From positions 1 to 6,713 of the forward strand of contig JAGAKC010000088.1 of assembly GCA_017848155.1 (NCBI GenBank): 6,713 nucleotides of DNA. The letters run 5' to 3'. Positions 5,996 through 6,713 of this stretch are shown piece after piece. The notes beneath the pieces are model-generated. The model made no database searches. It saw only the letters and a program-made list of their open reading frames with translations, and was not told the origin of the DNA. Origin of the DNA: Oscillospiraceae bacterium. Its GTDB lineage: Bacteria; Bacillota; Clostridia; Oscillospirales; Ruminococcaceae. The translations under genes were made by a program, and so were the position numbers. Within the stretch, counting starts at the first letter, position 1, and each line of letters opens with the position of its first letter.

Positions 5996-6713
5996 CATAT
6001 CCATTTTTATACCGCATATCGGCTGTCCTCACAGGTGCAGCTTCTGCGACCAGAAAAGCATTTCGGGAGAGCAGAAGGCTCCCACGACAGAGGAGGTAAC
6101 ATCGCTGCTGGAAAGTCAGGCGGAGCATCTGAGAAGCCGTGGAATGACGGCGGAGATAGCCTTTTTCGGGGGCAGCTTCACTGCTATCCCGGAAGGATAT
6201 ATGGACAGCCTGCTGCGTGCGGCTAATGGTGCGATGGCTCGTTATCCCGATGTATATTGCGGTATACGCTGCTCCACAAGACCCGACTGTATTTCCGTGG
6301 AAATACTGGACAGGCTGAAAGGCTTCGGCATGACTGCGATAGAGCTTGGCGCACAGTCCATGTCGGACGAGGTGCTTTGCGCAAACAGGCGCGGTCACAC
6401 CGCAGAGGATGTGCGCATCGCTTCACGGCTTATAAAGGAGAGCGGCATTTCGCTGGGACTTCAGATGATGACGGGACTATATCTTGACATCGCCGAAGCT
6501 GAGCGCTATACGGCGGAGGAGTTTATAAAGCTCGCTCCCGATACCGTCAGGATATATCCCACCGTGATACTTGACGGCACTATGCTCGGTGCGCTGTATA
6601 AGAGCGGCGAGTATAGGAGCTTCACCTTTGAGGATACTGTAGAGCTTTGTGCAGAGCTGCTGCGACGCTTCACCGAAAACGGAATAAAGGTGATACGCAT
6701 GGGACTTCACGCA
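5982..6713 (+). CDS. Radical SAM protein, Elp3-like family, 3'-truncated by window edge
   Basis: The frame starting ATGAAACAGACT at 5982 stays open to the last base, giving 244 codons and no stop. The N-terminus IFIPHIGCPHRCSFCDQKSI contains the radical SAM CxxxCxxC motif (C15, C19, C22), which binds a 4Fe-4S cluster and cleaves S-adenosylmethionine. FFGGSFTAIP (GGSFT at 63-67) contacts SAM in Elp3/HemN-type enzymes. IELGAQSMSDEVL (E121-S126), NRRGH (135-139) and RIYPTVILDGT (190-200) are typical of Elp3-like (COG1243) proteins. Elp3 proper modifies wobble uridines in tRNA, but this short bacterial branch has no assigned role that I can state. Whether a C-terminal acetyltransferase domain follows cannot be seen. 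The start lies inside the end of rnc (14-nt overlap), with a weak AAGG at 5968-5971. Frequent ATA isoleucine codons match the neighbouring genes. A product of roughly 340-350 residues would be usual, so about 100 codons may be missing. Confidence 0.9.
   Translation, partial: MKQTNISIFIPHIGCPHRCSFCDQKSISGEQKAPTTEEVTSLLESQAEHLRSRGMTAEIAFFGGSFTAIPEGYMDSLLRAANGAMARYPDVYCGIRCSTRPDCISVEILDRLKGFGMTAIELGAQSMSDEVLCANRRGHTAEDVRIASRLIKESGISLGLQMMTGLYLDIAEAERYTAEEFIKLAPDTVRIYPTVILDGTMLGALYKSGEYRSFTFEDTVELCAELLRRFTENGIKVIRMGLHA

Noticed and set aside
5387..6004. 205-codon minus-strand frame, and the overlapping 216-codon one at 5748-6398
   Set aside because: Both are antisense to rnc and the radical SAM gene, whose sense products carry full catalytic motifs. 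Neither has a recognisable product or start context.
6035..6487. Two short plus-strand frames (6035-6226 and 6257-6487)
   Set aside because: Both are out of frame with the open radical SAM reading frame that covers the whole region and has conserved motifs.
1..6713. Mobile element, CRISPR, phage or defence system
   Set aside because: No transposase, integrase, direct-repeat array, tRNA-like attachment site or foreign-looking codon use was found. The window is filled by conserved housekeeping genes on one strand.

Overview
This window is a compact run of six same-strand genes from what looks like a Gram-positive, low-to-moderate-GC Clostridia genome, most likely an Oscillospiraceae/Ruminococcus-type organism. 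The lineage call is an inference. It rests on folate-dependent TrmFO (typical of Firmicutes and allies), the topA-trmFO pairing, plsX next to rnc, a TopA with three C-terminal four-cysteine zinc ribbons, a radical SAM/Elp3-like gene directly after rnc, about 50% GC by eye, and frequent ATA isoleucine codons.

Layout. Positions 1-749 hold the 3' part of a SpoU-family (SPOUT) RNA 2'-O-methyltransferase; its first few codons lie upstream of the window. Positions 750-853 are the only real intergenic gap. It carries two hairpins (a UUCG-tetraloop hairpin at 766-779 and an 11-14 bp stem-loop at 782-824) and the topA ribosome binding site. From topA onward the genes are packed like an operon: topA (854-2953) overlaps trmFO (2950-4260) by ATGA; plsX (4288-5304) follows after 27 nt; rnc (5306-5995) after 1 nt; and a radical SAM gene starts at 5982 inside the end of rnc and runs off the right edge at 6713.

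The genes are mostly housekeeping. Three or four act on RNA (SpoU methyltransferase, TrmFO, RNase III, and possibly the Elp3-like radical SAM enzyme), one controls DNA supercoiling (TopA), and one starts phospholipid synthesis (PlsX). They probably share a transcript because of ancestral operon structure rather than one pathway. In related genomes smc and ftsY often follow; here they would lie outside the window.

I found no mobile element, CRISPR array, tRNA/rRNA gene, phage gene or defence system, and no convincing undescribed system. The points most worth a second look are the paired hairpins before topA, the absence of acpP between plsX and rnc, and the edge-truncated Elp3-like gene whose C-terminal domain is not visible.
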